NCBI GenBank assembly: GCA_963575745.1
Contig: CAUYUJ010021137.1
Span: 1 to 64,000 of the forward strand
Source of the DNA: Prorocentrum cordatum
Taxonomy: Eukaryota > Sar > Dinophyceae > Prorocentrales > Prorocentraceae
Direction: 5' to 3'
DNA: 64,000 nucleotides
The translations under genes and the position numbers were made by a program. This document shows positions 1 through 8,728 of the stretch, piece by piece (position 1 is the first letter of the stretch; every line of letters begins with the position of its first letter). The notes beneath the pieces are model-generated. The model had not been told where the DNA came from. It made no database searches and worked only from the letters and a program-made list of their open reading frames with translations.

Positions 1-2
1 CA

Positions 3-46
<44 letters not shown>

Positions 47-56
47 CACACACACT
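1..56. repeat. (CACG)n / (CA)n microsatellite
   Basis: The window opens inside a run of about eight CACG units that passes into a CA run. The array continues past the left edge, so its full length is unknown. Positions 57-238 hold no recognisable feature. Confidence 0.95.
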
Positions 57-238
57 TCAAGCAGCGGTGAGGCGTCCTGGATTGCGTATGGGCCCACCAA
101 ACTTTGTTGTAGGACCCGTTTGTGGTCTGCAAGACATGTCCTTAGAACATTATGGCTGAGACCGTGCTGCTTTCACACACCCGCCTCGTGCTCTAAGGGC
201 ATCTCTTGTTCTCGGAACGCTCCTCGGTTCCAAGAACA

Positions 239-347
239 TGTCGTGGAGGAGGTGGAAGAGGACAAGGAGGAGAAGGAGGAGGAGGAGAAGGGGGGGGAGG
301 AGGATATGGAGGAGAAGGAGGAGGAGGAAAAAGAAGATGAAGAGGAG
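239..347. repeat. AGG/GAA-rich purine tract
   Basis: Imperfect (GGA)n/(GAA)n tract. On the minus strand it reads (CCT)n and lies downstream of the 3' end of LINE-A, like the CCT tracts around the other elements here. Acidic or arginine-rich open frames across it are low-complexity translation, not genes. Positions 348-685 show nothing I can support. Confidence 0.85.
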
Positions 348-759
348 TCTGCGTCTGTCTGTGAGCGGCTGTGGGACGAGAGATCAGAATGACTGCTCCA
401 CTGACTGGTTTCGCGCCTCTGGAAGCTCAAGCTGCACCTACACGAAGGACCGAGCAGGCCGAAGGAACCGACCGAAGGGGCCGAACAGAAGGAGGCCACG
501 AGCGACGGGCAGGGGCCACGAAGGGCGAGGGGCGAGGAGGGGGGCGAAAAGGAGCAGGGGGCCATCCTAAGCGTGCGTCCGCCGTCCGCCCTTCGAGAGC
601 GCGTCGCACTGCCAGGTGCGCGAGGCCGCGCTGCCGAAGCTCAATGGCTACGGCGCGGTGCCCGCGCCCTCCGAACCCGAACTCTCTAGAGCCAGGCCTC
701 AAAAATGATTCCATCTTCATCCTCGGCCTCTGAATTTGTCTCTGGGGCGCCTGCGACAC

Positions 760-1770
760 TCAGGCGTCCTTCAGCACATCGATCCAGGCCGAGATCTCGT
801 CCTCGAGGTACCCACTCGGCGCTGCGCCCACCGTCGTCGCTACTCCCATCGAGCGCAACGCTTCCATCACCTGCATCTCGAGGTCCACGCGGTCCAGCGC
901 GAACACCACCTTCAGCATGTCGGGCTGCTTGCAGCTCTCCAGGCGGCACAGGCGAACGTGGGCGGGAGGCGCCTCCTCCATCTCGGCCAGTAGTGCGACC
1001 AGGACGTCTTTGAGCCTCTTGCCGATCTCCTCGTTCGCCAGCGCCTCGATCATGGCGCAGAAGACCGCTGGCGCTGGAGGGCCCAAGCCGCGGAGTCCCT
1101 CCATCATCCTGTCGGCCTCCTGGTCGAACTGGCGGGCCGCTGCTCCGTCCGTGCCCTTCGCCGCCTTGGCCTGGTCCTTCAGCCTGCTGACCCACGCGCG
1201 CTTCCGGTTCGCCACCTGCGCGAAGTCCTGGCCCTCCTGCTGCATCGCCTTGATCACCGGCGACTTGTCCTCCAGGATCGCCGCGCGCGTGGCGATGCCC
1301 CACGTCGCCCGAGACCTCTGCGCCAGCTGCGACACCAGCATGGAGAGGTGCGGGAGGAGGTCCTTGAGGCCTGCGCCCTTCGTCGTGAGCTTGCGCTCCT
1401 TGCCCCCCGCGCGGCGCCGTCCGCCACGACGTGTCTTCGGCTTTACTGCGGCGCCCTCCAAGCCCGCATCGCCCCGCGCCAGCCTGGTGCCCTTGCTGTC
1501 CTTCTGGCTCTTGCGACTGTCGCTGTCGGCGGGCTTGGACTGCGCTCCACCAGTCCGCGAGCTGGCCGAGGAGGCCGCCACCTGCGGGCGCCAGCGGCCC
1601 TTCTTCTCGACCTCCATCACGAGCAGCTGCGCCACCTGCAGGAGCGGATGCAGCGCGGGCAGTCGCACCTCCAGCGGCAGCGGGGACGAACAGGCGGGCC
1701 GCTGTGCGCAAGTCAGAGCCCCGCAGGCGAGCCTCCCGCGGAGGCAGATCACGGCGTCTCGGCCTCGGGT
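760..1770 (-). pseudogene. LINE-A ORF2 C-terminal tail
   Basis: From about 1770 to the stop at 760 a different minus-strand frame is coding-like: PALHPLLQVAQLL, then MEVEKKGRWRPQ, a K/R-rich linker (GGRRRAGGKERK), and a helical domain ending EDEISAWIDVLKDA. The composition (basic linker, then amphipathic helices with AAARQFDQEADRMMEGL) differs from the random translation of neighbouring frames. Function is unknown; the position fits an accessory C-terminal domain of the same polyprotein. An open frame extends upstream to 2277 but runs antisense to or out of phase with the finger region and is ignored. Confidence 0.6.
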
Positions 1771-1779
1771 CAAGTGGGG

Positions 1780-3346
1780 CTGGTCGAGGTTGCACAATCG
1801 AAATAGAACGGCCCTCCTGCGTCGGCGGCAGGTGTGAGCGGAGATGACTACGGAGCAGCTCGTACGAGAGGAACTCTGCGCCACACAGTGCACATCCACG
1901 AACGTTCGTATCTGTGAACTCGTAGGGGTACGCCGTGTTGTGCATGATACATCTGCCAGCGTGCCACGCGCGTGCAAGGTGCCGTACCGTCTCCGTTCTT
2001 GTCTGGAATATTGTGCCACATTTGATACATGCATTGCACGGTGTGAGAACGTGGAATATACTGTGCCCCCCATGACCAGGCTGTCGGGATTGACAAACAT
2101 GTGCCACCAGTGCTGCGCGCGAACGGAACGAGCAATCACATATGGGGCCTTCGGGATCTCCTCGAATTTGACAAGTGAACTTCTGGGCCTCTGGGTCCTC
2201 CCAGCTGTTTTCATCATCCAGGGCTGCGGGTACCGATGCCACGGTCGCTCCAGGCGGTGCCCACTGCACAGCAGCAAAGGCGCTCCGCAAGCACCTTACG
2301 TCAAGGGAGACAAAGAAGCCGTTCACCTCCTCGTCCCACAGCAGGTCCCTCAGCGAGCGGCTCTCCCAGACCAGCGAAAAGTACTCCGCCCCTGGGCGGT
2401 CGCAGAGGGCCTCGAGATCGCGTCGCAGCCGACGCGCCCAAGGATGAATAACAGCATCAGAATTGAACTGCCCAGATTCCACTAGCGTCGGTGGGCATCT
2501 GCACTCACTAGTCAGCCCCCACTTCATTCCCCCGAAGAAGACGCCCAGGATGTGGCTATGTTGTCGAGGGCTGCGCGCAATAGCCTGCCACACGCGGAGG
2601 CGCTGGACCAGCGCCTCCAGGCTGAACGGGACCAGGCTCCAGAACCTGTAGACTTCTCTAGTAGTCATCACCTTCACGTGATCGTTATGCATGTGAGACG
2701 CCCCCCCCATCATCGACCTCAACTTGCGTGACAAAGAACTGCAAATTTGGCGAGCCTCCGAGTCGGCCCAGCAGTAGGCCGCGGTGCCCGACAAGGCCGC
2801 CCCCGACACCAGGCTGATGAACAGGAGGCGCTTGACGCGCTTGGGGGCGGAGGAGTACCAGAAGCCCTGCACCATCATCCAGCCCTTGTTGATCGCCGCC
2901 AGGCGCATGGCCAGCTCCGTCGCGTTGGAGTTCGCCGCGTTGAACCAGCCCCCCAGGTGCTTGAGCTCGTAGCCACTGCGGCACCCACTCCTGGCCAGGG
3001 CCTGGATGGCCTGGCGGACCAGCTGCCGCGAACCCAACGAGACAACTACGTCCTGCTTCGCTCGGTTCTGGCCGTACTGCCGCGCAGCAAGCGCAGCGTC
3101 GAGACCTGCATCGTTCCGCTGGGAGCACCGCGCAACCTGCTGGGCCGCGCGCGCGGTGGGCGGGACGAGCTGCGTTTTGAAGATGTCATCCATGAAGCAC
3201 CCCAGGCTCGCGTCAATCGTGGGCAGGCGGTCATCGAAGTTGATCACGATCGCCTCGCCAGTGGCCGCCTGGTCCACGAGGGCCCGCTTCTGGACCGCGA
3301 TGTGGCAGTTGCTCATGAAGAGTTCGGGCTCGGAGGCGTCGCCCAT
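1780..3346 (-). pseudogene. LINE-A ORF2 middle: RT motif C, thumb and three C2H2-like zinc fingers
   Basis: The coding frame resumes near 3346. GCFMDDIF (about 3178-3196) is the RT motif C (YxDD type, F-M-D-D). A thumb/connection region follows, with W-rich and basic helices. Near 2180-1810 come three C2H2-like fingers: C-D-C-x-F...H-V-C, C-I-K-C-G-x-I-F...H-L-A-R-A-W-H, and C-A-L-C-G-A-E-F...H-L-R-S-H. Such C-terminal fingers occur in several LINE families and are thought to bind nucleic acid. The frame stays open to 686, but its translation after about 1780 is R/G/A-rich nonsense; meaningful coding moves to another frame there. The frameshift at the left end and the one joining it to the EN part make this a pseudogene. 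Confidence 0.75.
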
Positions 3347-5802
3347 GAAGCCCCCGAACCGCTGGCGATCGCCACCTCGTGGTCCGAACCCGAGATGGCC
3401 ACCGTCAGCGACTGGCGCCTGAGCCTGGAGATCGTCGTCACGTAGTCCACGTCATCCTCCTCGACCTCCTCGGCGGCCGTCTCCAGTCGGAGGCGGGCGC
3501 CATGCTCGATCTGGCCCTTGTCGCCGCAGCCGAAGGCATTGGTCGCATCGAAGCTCTTGTGCAGCATGGGTTGCCCAGCTTGGTGGCCCTTCCACGCCGC
3601 GACGCGGGCGGCCAGCATCAAGTGTTCGCGCTGACGGGCGCGACCCGCGAAGGCCCACTCGGGAGGGCGAAAGGCACCTCCTCGCAAGAGACCTCCACGA
3701 ACGACTGCACGCCACCAGCTGCACATGCAGTGGACCAAGCGTCGGCCGCCTGGGCATGGCTTGCCATTCTTCTTGCCGGGGGCGAAGCCGAACGACATGG
3801 GCGCCTGCTGCGGCAGCTGCCGCACGCGGCGTGCGCGGAGGACGAGGCGGAACAAGCGACGGCGGGGCTCGCCGTACTGCTCAAGGTGGGGCAGCTGGTT
3901 CCGCGCGCACGGGTCGGGCCCCTGGGGGTTCTCCTCGAAGATGGCGGCTGGGCGGGGCCCCAGGCCCGCCGTTTGCTTCGCATAGTTGGCGGGGGCGCTG
4001 ATCCATGCTGGGGCGACCGGCATCTTGAAAATCTCCGACGGGCAGGACCACGAAGGGGCAAACTTTCCAATCTTCGTGCGTCGCAGCGCCTTCAGGGTCA
4101 TCCCGAGGTCCTGCTGCGCCTTCTTCAGCGTCGCCTGGGGCACCTCGTAGTTGTCAGGGTTAGCGTACTCGTCGGTATCCCTGAGCGCCTGGAAGTGGGC
4201 GTCGGTGAGGTTGTGGCAGACGGGGACAGAGACACAGGGCGGCCCGCGAGCCCTCCTGCCAGCGCAGGCTGGGCCAAGTACTCGATCCACTCGTCGCCCG
4301 TGGGGTTGCAGGACGCGTGCGCACGGTAGTTGCGGCTCTTGACCCCTTATGCCCGTGCGCGCCAACGTCCTCGCCAGCCGCGGGGCCGCGTGCATGTCGC
4401 GGGCCCGCCACGCCTGTCTGAGCTCTATCTCCTGGTGCAGCTGCCGCTCTCGGTTGCGCCGCCTGCGGAGCGAATGCAGGGCGCGCGTGTAGCTGCGGAT
4501 GGCGTCGTCCAGGCTGCGCATCTCGGTCTGCATCGGGTCGCGCCGCGCCTGCTCGAGGTCAGCCGCCTTGGCCTGCTCCAGCAGGCCGCGCCTCCGCTTG
4601 AGGTACTCCCACTTCCGCTCCTCCAGCTCGTGCTCGTAGTCAGGACGCCTCTGTTGCTGAGAGAAGTGCTTCAGTGCAACCTGCCGCAGCGTGGCCATCG
4701 TGAGGGTGGTGTGGCCGTTCGCGGTCGGGCGGGACTCTAGGACGTCGAGGGACCTCTCCACTTCAAGTAGAGCATTGTGGGCCTCGACCAAGAACTCCTC
4801 GCGTCCTGCGCCCGTGAGGACCGCCCCCGCCAGGCTTTGCCGATCCCAGCGTTCTCTCAGCGGGCGGGGGTCCACGGGCGCCACTGCCAATAACTTCACC
4901 ACGACTGGGACGTGGTCGAGGATGGTGTTCATCGCCCTGATGGACTCGCCCGTGCGCTTCCACGAACACGTCCACCTCACTAATTTGAGCGCTGACTGCG
5001 GGAGACACACGAAGTCTATCTGCGAGGACGACCCGCCCATGCCGAAGAACGTGTGGCCCGTGTCCCAATGCGTGTTGACTGCCGTCAGCTTCATCTGTGT
5101 GAGCAGCTCGTGGAACAACTGGCCACTGTAGGACTCTCGCTCGCTGCCGTAGGGGCCCGCGGCGTGGTCGTCATCTCCTCGGCGGCGCAGCCCAGAGTTG
5201 AGGTCCGTCAAGATCACAGGTGTGAAGCGGTAGGGCACCTGGAGGAGCTCGTCCCGAGCCCAGGCGGTGAGGCGCGAGCTCGTGGTCTTCCAGAGCTTGG
5301 CGTCCCCTGGGCGAGACGGTCGGGGCGGGTAGTAGAGGACGCAGAGGGCCAAGAGCAACGGGCCCGACTCCACGTAGACGATGCCCCCTCTGCCTCTGAG
5401 GCCGTCTGGCGGCGGGATGATCCTCCTGATGCTCGTCGCATGAAAGTACCGCTTCGACAGGAGGATCGTGCGCCCGCACGCCTTGTTCACCATGGCCGAT
5501 CGAGTCCAGCCGAAGTGGATCACGTGGTGGCAAGGGGCCCCCGCTCGATGATGGGGTTCGCTGTGCCAGGCCCGAACGCAAGTGCCTGGCAAGCCCACGA
5601 TCCCGATGCTCTTGAGCGCGGCCGAGACCGCGTCGACCCTCGCGGGCGAGACCAGGTTCTGCGGGTTGTAGGTGCCTATGAACGCCTCCCTGCCGCCAAC
5701 CCCCGTCATGTGACCGCTGCCCAGCGCGGCGCCCAGCGCCGCGAGCCAGAGCACGAGGCGTGCGTGCCAGCCCCCAGCGAGGGGGGGCACCCTGGCCGTC
5801 AT
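3313..5802 (-). pseudogene. LINE-A ORF2 N-terminal part: AP-type endonuclease and start of RT
   Basis: This 829-codon frame starts at the ATG at 5802 (MTARVPP); an open frame upstream to 6477 runs through the purine tract and is discounted. EN motifs of the exonuclease-endonuclease-phosphatase fold are visible: GTYNPQNL near residue 43, RGGIVYV near 138, TDLN near 199-202 (equivalent to GDxN), SSSQIDF near 258-264 and LDHVPV at 295-300. The usual LQET glutamate position reads GLPGT, so that residue is doubtful. A charged helical stretch follows (residues 385-470). Between about 4380 and 4200 the protein becomes nonsense and then recovers, indicating two compensating frameshifts; the original frame there reads NPTGDEWIEYLAQPALAGG. 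RT motif A, SFDATNAFGCGD, lies at about 3524-3560. The frame is lost near 3350-3313, before motif C. EN nicks target DNA and RT copies the RNA at the nick in this family; this copy cannot make the full protein. Confidence 0.8.
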
Positions 5803-5888
5803 GGCTGCCCCACGGGCGCGGCTGCCCCCATCGCGGCAAGCGTTCCTGCTGAGGGGCTCCACAATCGGGGGGGCCTGCGCTGGGGCGG

Positions 5889-6050
5889 AGCCTGAGGAGA
5901 AGGAGGATGAAGAGGAGGAGGAGGAGGAGGAGGAGTGGGAGTGGGAGTGGGAGTGGGAGCGGGAGTGGGAGTGGGAGTGGGAGTAGGAGTAGGAGTATGA
6001 GTAGGAGTAGGAGTGAATAGGAGTAGGAGTAGGAGTAGGTGTCAAGCTAG
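5889..6050. repeat. Purine tract: (GGA)n then (GGGAGT)n and (AGGAGT)n
   Basis: Plus strand reads AGG repeats, then GAGTGG units, then TAGGAG units. On the minus strand it is a long CCT/CTCC/CTACTC pyrimidine tract ending less than 90 bp upstream of the LINE-A start codon. It matches the pattern of pyrimidine tracts at the 5' side of LINE-B, -C, -D and -E. Confidence 0.85.
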
Positions 6051-6323
6051 CCAGCTCGAGCGAGTCAAGCATGGCATGCCCAGTCCCACCCGCCCTCCCA
6101 CAACATAAGAAGCAAAGCTGGCACAACTGGGGGCCGAAGTCACACCGGCCAGCCGGTTTGGTACAGCTGATGTGGCCGCGATGGCGGTTGCCGACGGGAA
6201 CTGGCGAGCGCGTGTTTGAATGCCGCGCACGCATTGCCAGACGAGTCGAGAATGGCCTGGTACACCGCAGGAAGCCAGAGGTGGCCGGAGGAAGCCCGAC
6301 GGTCTGACAGGACACCCCAAAGC

Positions 6324-6434
6324 ATTTTTGTGAAAAAAAGCATTGGGTTTTTGATGTGTTTATGTTGAAATGCTTGCAAACACACGGTGTTCGGTAGGAT
6401 TCTGACATGAACGCGCGAGTGTGCTCTTTGTGGC
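6324..6434. repeat. Dispersed repeat R1, copy 1
   Basis: A segment with GCATTGGGTTTTTGATG and GCTTGCAAACACACGGTG recurs nearly unchanged about 262 bp downstream (6586-6692). Related sequence occurs on the opposite strand near 47200-47300 and 48475-48570. No coding potential was seen. The stretch 6060-6323 contains nothing else recognisable. Confidence 0.85.
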
Positions 6435-6534
6435 ATTTTTTGCATAGGATTCGCGGCCTGGGTCCATGACAGAGCATCGCGAGTGCACCGCGCGATGACG
6501 TGAAATCGCTGGATTTGACCGAATTCTTAAGATT

Positions 6535-6692
6535 CCCATGGTTTTCCTATGATTTCAGCAAGAGAGCCCGGGCGGGAAATTTGTACAATTTTTGTGAAAA
6601 AGCATTGGGTTTTTTGATGTTTTTATGTTGAAATGCTTGCAAACACACGGTGTTCGGTAGGATTCTGACATGAACGCGCGCGTGTGCTCTTT
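6535..6692. repeat. Dispersed repeat R1, copy 2
   Basis: Second copy of the R1 core (6586-6692). Its left flank (6535-6600, containing TTTTCCTATGATTTCAGCAA) also matches, in reverse complement, the sequence following the R1 core at 47240-47300 (CTCTTGCGGATTCATAGGAAA), so homology to those copies spans at least 110 bp. Positions 6693-6947 hold an AT-richer stretch with no feature I can name. Confidence 0.8.
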
Positions 6693-6947
6693 TTTCCCTT
6701 TTCTTTCTTTCTTCCATCTTGTGTGGGTATTTTTTTTGCTAAGGGAATTTATCGCCGTGGGACGACAGGACGTCCATGTTTCGAGAGGGAAAGGGAGAAA
6801 AAATAAGTGAAAAAACGTTGATTTGTATTGTTTTTTACAGGTTAGGATGGGACCACACGGGAATGCGAACCCGCTATTCTGCCGGCCTGAGGTGGCGTAG
6901 GAGTATATGCTAATAAGGAATAAGGAGAATAAGGCTAGGAGTAGGAG

Positions 6948-7080
6948 GCGAGGAGGAGGAGGGAGGAGGAGGAGGAGGAGGAGGAGGAGGATGAGTAGAA
7001 AAAGAAGAAGAAGAAGAAGAAGAAGAAGAAGAAGAAGAAGAAGGAGGAGGAGGAGGAGGAGGAGGAGGAGGAGGAGTAGG
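6948..7080. repeat. (GGA)n/(GAA)n purine tract
   Basis: Near-pure AGG and AAG triplets. The long arginine-rich or leucine-rich open frames across it are low-complexity translation. It has the opposite strand polarity to the pyrimidine tract at 7256-7332 just downstream. Confidence 0.9.
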
Positions 7081-7255
7081 AGGGCCGTCAAGGGGGTGGC
7101 GGGCGGCGCCATCCTGCGCGTGGGGCCCGAGGACGGCGGCTCCCCGGCCGCAGCGAGCGCGGAGGCGCGCGAGGCGCTGGCCCTCGCGAGCGCGCTGGCT
7201 GCCCAGGCGGGGCTGGACGAAAGGGCTACTGCGGCTACTGGCCCAGACCCTCTCG

Positions 7256-7332
7256 AGTCCTCCTCCTCTTCCCCCTCCTCCCCCTCCTCCCCCGCCCCAT
7301 CCTCCTCCTCCTCCTCCTCCTCGCCCTCCTCT
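7256..7332. repeat. (CCT)n pyrimidine tract abutting the SL relic of LINE-B
   Basis: Repeats of CCT/CCTCTTC run directly into the spliced-leader relic at 7333. The junction marks the probable 5' insertion boundary of LINE-B. Confidence 0.9.
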
Positions 7333-7354
7333 TCCGTAGCCATTTTGGCTCAAG
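7333..7354 (+). other. Genomic DinoSL relic (exact 22/22)
   Basis: T plus CCGTAGCC...GGCTCAAG matches the published dinoflagellate spliced leader (DCCGUAGCCAUUUUGGCUCAAG consensus, broken here for length) at all 22 positions. SL is normally added to mRNA by trans-splicing, so its presence in DNA next to a LINE 5' end indicates insertion of a reverse-transcribed, trans-spliced RNA. No SL-RNA gene features (splice donor GT after the leader, Sm-like site) follow it, which argues against an SL gene. Confidence 0.95.
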
Positions 7355-7518
7355 ATGATGAGTTCCTCAGGGGAACACGCGGATACCGCTAGTCCGCGGC
7401 TGGCAAGACGTCCTGAGGTCTGGCATCTTCTTTGGGTCTCCACACCTGCGCTCGGGTCGGTGGGTAAACGGAGGCCTTTCCTGTTCCTGCCGGCCCGAGC
7501 GCATCCAGACTCAAAGCC

Positions 7519-8727
7519 ATGGGCCCTGTGCGGGAGGACACGCAGGGTGGCGTCGGCTGTGATTCTGGCGCTGCTGGGCGTACTGGGGGCAGCAACAGAT
7601 CCTCGAGTCGGAGCGATGCATCAGACGGCGGGCGGTCTGCCTCCCGCAGTGGAGAAGGTGCTCGTCGGCGCCGACGAAGACAGCATAGAGAACGTGATCG
7701 CGGGTGTGATTATCCACAAGAGCGGGATCCCTGGCGCCATGGTGGTGGACGTGGAGGCAGGAGCTGCACGGAGGGAGCGTACCCACCTGGAGCAGGCGCT
7801 GCTGCTCCTGTCGAGGCCGCGCCGTCGGGGGGAGGAGCCTCGGCACTGGCTTCTGCTGCAGGGCTGCCCGCCAGCGTCGCACTGGAGCTGGAGCGGATCC
7901 TGGCTGAGGCGACTGCCAACCTCCACGCAACGACGTCGGCGGCCCAGACCAAGATGGCCACGGTCGTTGCCGCCCACGCCCAGGAGTGCTCGGCACGGTT
8001 CGCGGTGGTCGATGCGGATGTCGCTCGCATGCGAGACTGGCAGCACAGGATCGAAGCGTCGAACGAGGAGCTGCGTGCAGCGGTCCAGAGCATCTCGGAG
8101 GCCCTGGAGCGCGCGGAGGCTCAGGTCCCTCTCTTTCAGGCTGCTAAGCAGGAGATGTGGGACAGACCCGCCGCGCCGAACATCTTCCAAATCCAGGTCG
8201 AGACGGGTGTCACGAGCGCGGAGATTATCTGCGGCCTCGAGGAATGGTTCAAGGCTGCCATGGTGTCGAGCGGTCAGTACTCGCTGCACTCCCTCCCGTC
8301 TGGGAAACACTTCGTGCTGGAGCTCACGGGCGGTGTGGTGGGCTACGAACGCGCCAAGAGGTTGGTCACGCACCTCCGCATGCCAGGTGGGTGGAGGAGC
8401 TTCACGGCAGGGGGCCACAAGATGTACATCAACGCGGACAAGTCCAAGCGGGCGTTGCGGGTGGAGCTCCACACCAAGCGCCTTGGCCAAGCTCTGGAGG
8501 AAGTGCGTGGAGGAGCTGGGCGCTGGTGGTCGAACAAAGCGAAGGGGGAGGTCAAGTTTGACAATGTGGAGGTGGCCAGTATCGTGGTCTCGGAAGAGGA
8601 TGCCCCGACGGAGCTGCGATGGAACAACCCGATGGTGGCGAACCTGGGCATCGACAAAAGCAAGGTGCAGGAGGTGTTCAATCGCATGGTCGGCAGTGGC
8701 ACCAGAGAGGTACAGTGGTGTCCCTAA
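7519..8727 (+). CDS. LINE-B ORF1 protein (RNA-binding-like, coiled coil)
   Basis: 402 aa from ATG 7519 to TAA 8725-8727. An R/S/G-rich basic N-terminus (residues 20-75, including RRRRRRQHRERDR) is followed by an Ala-rich helical, probably coiled-coil segment (about 110-205). A globular C-terminal domain follows with NIFQIQVETGV, CGLEEWFKAAM, GWRSFTAGGHKMYINADKS and ELRWNNPMVANLGIDKSKV. The same blocks in the same order occur in LINE-D ORF1 (WRAFCAQS...LYISPDKS...RWNPDMVARLHIDRES), confirming a shared ORF1 family. By analogy with other LINE ORF1 proteins it should coat the element RNA. The SL relic lies 165 bp upstream, and an ATG sits immediately after the SL (7355) in another frame. The ORF is intact, so translation is possible; whether it is made is unknown. 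Confidence 0.8.
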   Translation: MGPVREDTQGGVGCDSGAAGRTGGSNRSSSRSDASDGGRSASRSGEGARRRRRRQHRERDRGCDYPQERDPWRHGGGRGGRSCTEGAYPPGAGAAAPVEAAPSGGGASALASAAGLPASVALELERILAEATANLHATTSAAQTKMATVVAAHAQECSARFAVVDADVARMRDWQHRIEASNEELRAAVQSISEALERAEAQVPLFQAAKQEMWDRPAAPNIFQIQVETGVTSAEIICGLEEWFKAAMVSSGQYSLHSLPSGKHFVLELTGGVVGYERAKRLVTHLRMPGGWRSFTAGGHKMYINADKSKRALRVELHTKRLGQALEEVRGGAGRWWSNKAKGEVKFDNVEVASIVVSEEDAPTELRWNNPMVANLGIDKSKVQEVFNRMVGSGTREVQWCP

Positions 8728-8728
8728 C

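Larger units (their letters stand above)
760..5802 (-). mobile_element. LINE-A: degenerate EN-RT non-LTR retrotransposon with C2H2 tail
   Basis: Three minus-strand reading frames join end to end into one ORF2-type polyprotein: EN (5802 to about 4900), linker and RT (about 4400 to 3180), thumb and zinc fingers (3180 to 1800) and a basic helical tail (about 1770 to 760). At least four frameshifts break it, so it is a dead copy. No SL relic was found at its 5' end; a purine tract (5889-6050, pyrimidine on the coding strand) lies immediately upstream. Element ends and target-site duplications could not be fixed by eye. The RT belongs to a divergent type with an S-F-D-x-x-N-A-F motif A and an F-M-D-D motif C. 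Confidence 0.85.

Noticed and set aside
5700-5802. Signal peptide at the start of LINE-A EN frame
   Set aside because: The hydrophobic LVLWLAALGAALG stretch precedes an EN that acts on nuclear DNA; more likely compositional or a misplaced start.
7333-7354. SL-RNA gene
   Set aside because: The leader is followed directly by ATG and LINE leader rather than a GT donor and SL-RNA intron; same at 20961, where GCC follows.
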